Assembly: GCA_903892365.1 (NCBI GenBank)
Contig: CAITIF010000900.1
Span: 1 to 9,966 of the forward strand
Direction: 5' to 3'
From: an uncultured Pirellula sp.
GTDB taxonomy: Bacteria; Planctomycetota; Planctomycetia; Pirellulales; Pirellulaceae
Length of the DNA stretch: 9,966 nt
Shown: positions 6,163 through 9,966 of the stretch, piece by piece
Layout: each line of letters begins with the position of its first letter
Numbering within the stretch: position 1 is the stretch's first letter
Made by a program: the position numbers and the translations under genes
The notes under the pieces: generated by a model
What the model was told of the DNA's origin: nothing
The model's input: only the letters and a program-made list of their open reading frames with translations
Database searches by the model: none

Positions 6163-9100
6163 GTTATCAAACAACTTCTCACCCGCGGTAAGTTCTTCTT
6201 TCTTGAGCTTACCATCGGCGTTGTTCAACACTGCAAGCGGATCTATCTGCATCCATGCGGGAGCCACTGAGATCAATGTCGCTGCCAGTTGGGCACCCTG
6301 AACCACCCACAAGAGCATACCAGTACCTACCACGGTACTAAACACCATCGATTCGAACGAAGTTGATTTGGCTTCGATCGATTCGTCATTCTCTCGTTGA
6401 GATGTGCTCGCGTAATCAATCAAATCATCGTCTGCGTTCTTGTGCGTTTCAAAATGATGCTCCACGCCCCGCCGACGCAACATGTCGTAACCCACATGCG
6501 ATTGGGAATACGATCGGTTCGAAAGCTCCAGGATCGATGCTAACGCTCGCTCCTTCTTCTCTTCTACCATGGCCAATACCACCTCCGTTGCTACCGTGGT
6601 CTCAACCAACGCTCCGCTGACGATAATCACCTGTTCCGGGACTTGGTCCGTTGCCTGACTTGTCTGTTCGACACCACCTATCGGAATCGGATTGGTGGCT
6701 TCGCTGCTGCTGATAGCATTTTCGCTATCTCCCGAACCACTGCTTCCCCCACCGCTGTTGTCTCCTGGAAGATTCAATGGCAATGTAACATCGATCGAAA
6801 TCGTGATCGGCTCGGAGAATAACAAGCCATCAAATGCTCGATAAACAATATTCACCGTCCCAAGGAAGCCAGGGACCGGCGTATAGCTGAACCAGCCGTT
6901 GCTCAAAAATACCACTTGCCCCGAACTAGGGCCCGATACCAAGACAGCTGTGATAGAATCACCATCCGGATCAACGTCGTTACTCAGAACCCCTGTTGTG
7001 ATCACATTCAACTTGTCGATGTAGCTGGTGCTGAATGAATCGTTCTCGCCAATCGGGGCCTCAAACACGTTCAGGATCTCGATCACTTCGGTGGTCAACG
7101 CGAACGAACCGTCGCTGCTGGTCGCTCGAACAATCACCGTCAAGCTAGCAGTCGCCTCGTAGTTGAGCGACTTGGCTGTGGTTAATAACCCAGTCGCCGA
7201 ATCAATCGCAAAACTTCCGCTGGCGTCATCGTCCAGACTGTACGTGATCACGTTGTTCGTCGCGTCCTCGTCACGACCAACGGCTTGGTAGCCTACTAGT
7301 GTGCCAATCGCAGAGTTTTCGTGGACTCGATTGGCCGCTCTATCAGAATCAAACAAGATCACCGAATCGAACTCATCCACGTCGTAGATGTTGATCAAGT
7401 AGGTTTCTTCGGAAATCGAACCGTCGGCGCTAGTTGCACGAACGGTTACGGTGCGCGAAGGCCCGTCCGCTTCCCGATCGATCGCGCCCGCCACGGTCAC
7501 TTGGCCTGTCACCGGATCGATTGCAAACCGCCCGCCATCGTTGTCAATCAACGTGTAAGTGATGGTGTTGGTCGTGCCGTCCGCATCGAATGCCTGGGCT
7601 GTTAGCCCCACGCTTGTGCCTATGGCGGAATTCTCCGCAACTCCGTTCTCAACAATTGCCGAGTCGGTGATAGGTGACACATCAAACTCATCCATGTCAT
7701 TCAGCTGGATCGTGAAATCGGTGTCACTCACCGATCCATCGATCGAGGTGGCTCGGACGGTGATTTGGTGGCTTGTGTCGGCTTCGTAATCAAGCTTCGA
7801 TCCATCGGCAACGGTAACTACACCCGTGGTGGAGTCGATCGTGAAGCGTCCTTCGGCATCATCGGACAGGGTATAGGAGACAGTGTTGGTGGTCGCATCG
7901 TTGTCGGTCGCGAAAGCGGTTAGACCTACAATGGTCCCGGCCGTTGCATTTTCATTGACTCGATCGCTGGTGTTATCGGTGTCGGTAGCCAGCGTTACGT
8001 CGAATTCATCCAGGTCGTTGATCGCAATGACAAAGTTTTTCGCGAAAGTAGCTCCGGATGCATCGACGACTTCAACCGTGATCGAGTGCGTCGCATCGTT
8101 TTCACGGTCCAGCAACAATCCATTGGCGACGGTGATTTGCCCAGCATTATCAATTGCAAAGCGACCACCGGCCGAATCGAGCAAATTGTAAGTAAATGAT
8201 TCGCCGGAGTCTTGGTCTTGGCCAAGGACCGAGCCAATTACCGTGCCTTCAGTCGCATTCTCATCGACATTCAACCCACCCCCGACAATATCAAAAGGTG
8301 TGTCATTGGATCCTTGGATGGTAATCGTGACCTGAGTCGTACTGGTAACACCATCGGTATCACGCATGGTGTAGGTGAACACATCTTGTAGAGTATCGCT
8401 GCTGGTGCGCAGTGCTTGAACGGTCGGATTGCTATTGTCGACGGTATACGTATAGGTCCCGTCCGCCGCAATGCTGATCGATCCGAAGGTGCCTGTAACA
8501 CCTATTCCAACATCCCCTGAGGTGTTTGCTAGAGACCCAGCAGCGACACCAATGACAGTCTTGGTATCCACCACGTCAGCATCGGTGTCATTATCAAAGA
8601 CATTGCCGTTCGGGTCCGTTCCCACGATTCCGTTGTAGACTCCACCAGCTTCCCCGGCGGTATTTGAATCGACAACGGCGATGGGTCCATCGTTGGTCCC
8701 AGTAATCGTAACGGTGATGTTTTCAGTATCGCTTAGTGGCGAACCGTCGTCGTCGGTGGCGCTGACCGTGTAGGTCAACACGAGCGTCTCGCCGGTCGCA
8801 AGGAAATCAAAGGCTTCGCTACCGGAGTTGAAGTTCCAAGTGAGTGTATTCGTGGTCTGTGAACCGTTCAGGATCTCTGTCGGTGTAACGGTCAAGAAGC
8901 TTCGCAAGGCTGCATTGGTCAAGCCCACAGGAACGCTAGTCACCCCAGTACCCGTGACGACGACCGAGTCGACTGCGGCGGTGACGTTGTCCGATAGATC
9001 TAGATCGGCAACCGTGAAGGTACCCGTATCGCTAAGACCGGTATTGGTCTCCGTCAGGGACGATGTATCCGGTCCGCCGGTGATCACTGGGGCGTCGTTG

Positions 9101-9966
9101 GTGCCATGGATGGTGATGGTGACCAGCTGGCTATCGGTGGCACCTTGGCTATCGGTGACCTCGATCGTATAAGTCAGAATCAACGATTCGCCAGTTGCCA
9201 AATAGTCAAACGCTTCGCTTCCAGAATGGAAGTTCCAGGTCAGTCTGTCCGTCAGTTCAGTCGCATCGATGACGTTAACTGTCGACGTGAACATTGCCAG
9301 AAGCGTTGAATTGTCGGCCCCGAGTCCGATGGTTGTACCACTTGCGACAACCCCGGTCACGCTGGATGTGACCAGGTCGGTCAAGTCCAAATCGGAGACG
9401 GTCAGCGTTCCGGCACTCGAAAGTGCTGAGTTCGTCTCGGTGAACGCTTCGGACGCACTATCGCCTGCATCCATGGAAATCAAGGGCGCGTCGTTGGTAC
9501 CTGTGATCGTAACAGTCACGTTCTCGGTATCGCTGAGAGGCGAACCATCGTCATCGGTGGCGCTAACCGTGTAGGTTAAAACAAGCGTTTCGCCATTCGC
9601 TAGGAAGTCAAACGCTTCGTTACCAGAATTGAAATTCCAAGTGAGTGTGTTGGTGGTCTGGGTTCCATTGAGAATCGCCGTCGGCGAAACGGACAGGAAG
9701 CTTTGTAAGGTCGCATTCGTCAATCCGGATGGAGCGCTGGATGCTCCGGTGCCGGTAACAACAACCGAATCGACGGTTGCGATGACGTTATCGGTGAGAT
9801 CGAGATCGGTAACTGTGAATGTACCGGTGTCACTTAGTCCAGCATTGGTCTCAGTCAGAGACGAAGTATCCGGTCCACCCGTGATGACTGGCGCATCGCC
9901 AGTACCCGTGATCGTGATCGTGACAGTCTCGGTATCAGTCAGTGGTGATCCGTCGTCATCGGTAGC
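6160..9966 (-). CDS. Giant VCBS/cadherin-repeat surface protein, 5' end outside window
   Basis: The frame is open from the right edge to TAA at 6160-6162, giving the last 1268 residues of a larger protein. The start is not in the window. A TTG near 9723 is an internal leucine in a repeat, not a start. From N to C it shows one partial and four complete VCBS-type repeats (9966 down to 8296), four cadherin-like repeats (8295-7060), one tandem-95 or cadherin-like Ig domain (7059 to about 6775), a Gly/Ser linker, a charged stretch, a membrane segment (6348-6256) and a short cytoplasmic-type tail. The repeat region has no cysteine, very little lysine and much Asp, Thr and Ser, as in calcium-binding extracellular proteins. 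Such proteins usually act in adhesion, cell-cell contact or surface fibres. No enzyme domain is visible. It is convergent with the glycosyltransferase gene 112 bases away. Confidence 0.93.
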   Translation of the reverse strand, partial: ATDDDGSPLTDTETVTITITGTGDAPVITGGPDTSSLTETNAGLSDTGTFTVTDLDLTDNVIATVDSVVVTGTGASSAPSGLTNATLQSFLSVSPTAILNGTQTTNTLTWNFNSGNEAFDFLANGETLVLTYTVSATDDDGSPLSDTENVTVTITGTNDAPLISMDAGDSASEAFTETNSALSSAGTLTVSDLDLTDLVTSSVTGVVASGTTIGLGADNSTLLAMFTSTVNVIDATELTDRLTWNFHSGSEAFDYLATGESLILTYTIEVTDSQGATDSQLVTITIHGTNDAPVITGGPDTSSLTETNTGLSDTGTFTVADLDLSDNVTAAVDSVVVTGTGVTSVPVGLTNAALRSFLTVTPTEILNGSQTTNTLTWNFNSGSEAFDFLATGETLVLTYTVSATDDDGSPLSDTENITVTITGTNDGPIAVVDSNTAGEAGGVYNGIVGTDPNGNVFDNDTDADVVDTKTVIGVAAGSLANTSGDVGIGVTGTFGSISIAADGTYTYTVDNSNPTVQALRTSSDTLQDVFTYTMRDTDGVTSTTQVTITIQGSNDTPFDIVGGGLNVDENATEGTVIGSVLGQDQDSGESFTYNLLDSAGGRFAIDNAGQITVANGLLLDRENDATHSITVEVVDASGATFAKNFVIAINDLDEFDVTLATDTDNTSDRVNENATAGTIVGLTAFATDNDATTNTVSYTLSDDAEGRFTIDSTTGVVTVADGSKLDYEADTSHQITVRATSIDGSVSDTDFTIQLNDMDEFDVSPITDSAIVENGVAENSAIGTSVGLTAQAFDADGTTNTITYTLIDNDGGRFAIDPVTGQVTVAGAIDREADGPSRTVTVRATSADGSISEETYLINIYDVDEFDSVILFDSDRAANRVHENSAIGTLVGYQAVGRDEDATNNVITYSLDDDASGSFAIDSATGLLTTAKSLNYEATASLTVIVRATSSDGSFALTTEVIEILNVFEAPIGENDSFSTSYIDKLNVITTGVLSNDVDPDGDSITAVLVSGPSSGQVVFLSNGWFSYTPVPGFLGTVNIVYRAFDGLLFSEPITISIDVTLPLNLPGDNSGGGSSGSGDSENAISSSEATNPIPIGGVEQTSQATDQVPEQVIIVSGALVETTVATEVVLAMVEEKKERALASILELSNRSYSQSHVGYDMLRRRGVEHHFETHKNADDDLIDYASTSQRENDESIEAKSTSFESMVFSTVVGTGMLLWVVQGAQLAATLISVAPAWMQIDPLAVLNNADGKLKKEELTAGEKLFDN
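6163..6348 (-). other. C-terminal membrane segment and PAW..DPLAVL motif
   Basis: The last 62 residues hold a hydrophobic segment of about 30 residues (6348-6256; begins MVFSTVVGTGMLLWVV), then 'APAWMQIDPLAVL' and a charged tail ending in KLFDN. This resembles a C-terminal pattern (Trp, small residues, 'S.PAW...DPLPVL') that I recall from giant cadherin/VCBS proteins of other bacteria. It probably anchors or sorts the protein in a membrane; the mechanism is unknown to me. Confidence 0.55.
6775..7059 (-). other. Tandem-95 / cadherin-like Ig domain
   Basis: A single domain of about 95 residues starting at 'APIGENDSFST', with 'GVLSNDVDPDGDSI', 'GWFSYTPVPGFLGTV' and 'YRAFDGLLFSEP'. These are hallmark motifs of the tandem-95 or Big_9-type domain. 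It is the last folded domain before the Gly/Ser-rich linker. Confidence 0.75.
7060..8295 (-). repeat. Four cadherin-like repeats
   Basis: Units of 97, 106, 105 and 104 residues: C1 8005-8295, C2 7687-8004, C3 7372-7686, C4 7060-7371. Each starts near 'FD' and has a '(D/N/A/H)EN(A/S)..GT' turn, a 'YTL.D...GRFAID..TG.(V/I)TV' core and a 'TVRATS.DGS' strand. C1 to C3 keep the acidic sites expected for calcium: LDRE, LDYE or IDRE in mid-repeat and DLDE, DMDE or DVDE at the linker. C4 has LNYE and NVFE at these places. Confidence 0.85.
8296..9966 (-). repeat. VCBS repeat block (one partial and four complete units)
   Basis: Unit borders were set at the recurrent TGTNDAP-like motif that ends each repeat: partial V0 9889-9966, V1 9484-9888 (135 residues), V2 9088-9483 (132), V3 8683-9087 (135), V4 8296-8682 (129). 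V1 to V3 share 'TETN', 'TLTVSDLDL' or close variants, 'LTWNFNSG.EAFDFLA' and 'GETLVLTYTV'. V1 and V3 are near-copies exactly 801 bases apart, V2 is more diverged, and V4 belongs to a different subtype with 'NVFDNDTDAD' and 'YTYTVDNSNPTVQAL'. Confidence 0.85.

Noticed and set aside
7321..9574. Several long plus-strand open frames opposite the giant gene
   Set aside because: They mirror the repetitive codon pattern of the minus-strand repeats, are low-complexity and have no ribosome binding sites or domains.
9721..9723. TTG as the start of the giant gene
   Set aside because: The frame continues without a stop to the window edge and the upstream codons encode further VCBS repeat sequence, so this is an internal leucine.
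7060..9966. The repeats as a CRISPR or satellite array
   Set aside because: Units are 290-405 bases, stay in frame and vary mainly at synonymous positions; they encode protein domains.

Overview
The window looks like a chromosomal segment of a planctomycete, probably of the Pirellulaceae type. The assignment rests on gene content read from the sequence: a secreted LolA-like protein of a kind I associate with Planctomycetes, a lipoprotein with a DUF11 domain and a planctomycete-style upstream domain, and one very large VCBS/cadherin-repeat surface protein. Base composition is moderate and genes are moderately spaced. No RNA gene, CRISPR array, transposase or phage gene was found.

Layout: (1) 1-207 is non-coding apart from a possible 3' end of an upstream gene. 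(2) 208-1350 (minus) encodes a secreted LolA-like protein. (3) 1351-1618 is the divergent intergenic region. (4) 1619-6047 (plus) carries four genes: a Pro/Gly/Met-rich secreted protein (P1, 1619-2800), a strong intrinsic terminator (2822-2861), a smaller secreted protein with the same core domain (P2, 2902-3711), a cysteine-rich DUF11 lipoprotein (P3, 3780-5183), and a GT2 glycosyltransferase of the dolichyl/polyprenyl-phosphate sugar synthase type (5232-6047). (5) 6048-6159 is a short convergent region with a heptamer tandem repeat and a weak hairpin. (6) 6160-9966 (minus) is the C-terminal 1268 residues of a giant repeat protein whose start lies beyond the right edge.

How the genes may work together: nearly every product is predicted to leave the cytoplasm. 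P1, P2 and P3 are all exported, P1 and P2 are diverged paralogues in their core, and P3 combines a lipid anchor, a seven-cysteine cluster and a DUF11 domain. This recalls the cysteine-rich outer-envelope proteins of Chlamydia (OmcA/OmcB), which belong to the same superphylum. The most promising lead in the window is therefore a small envelope module (P1-P2-P3, perhaps with the glycosyltransferase). That functional link is inference; only the sequence features and gene order are seen directly. The giant protein is a separate convergent transcription unit and probably a surface adhesin or structural fibre. Its C-terminal membrane segment ends in a motif like one I recall from other giant repeat proteins.
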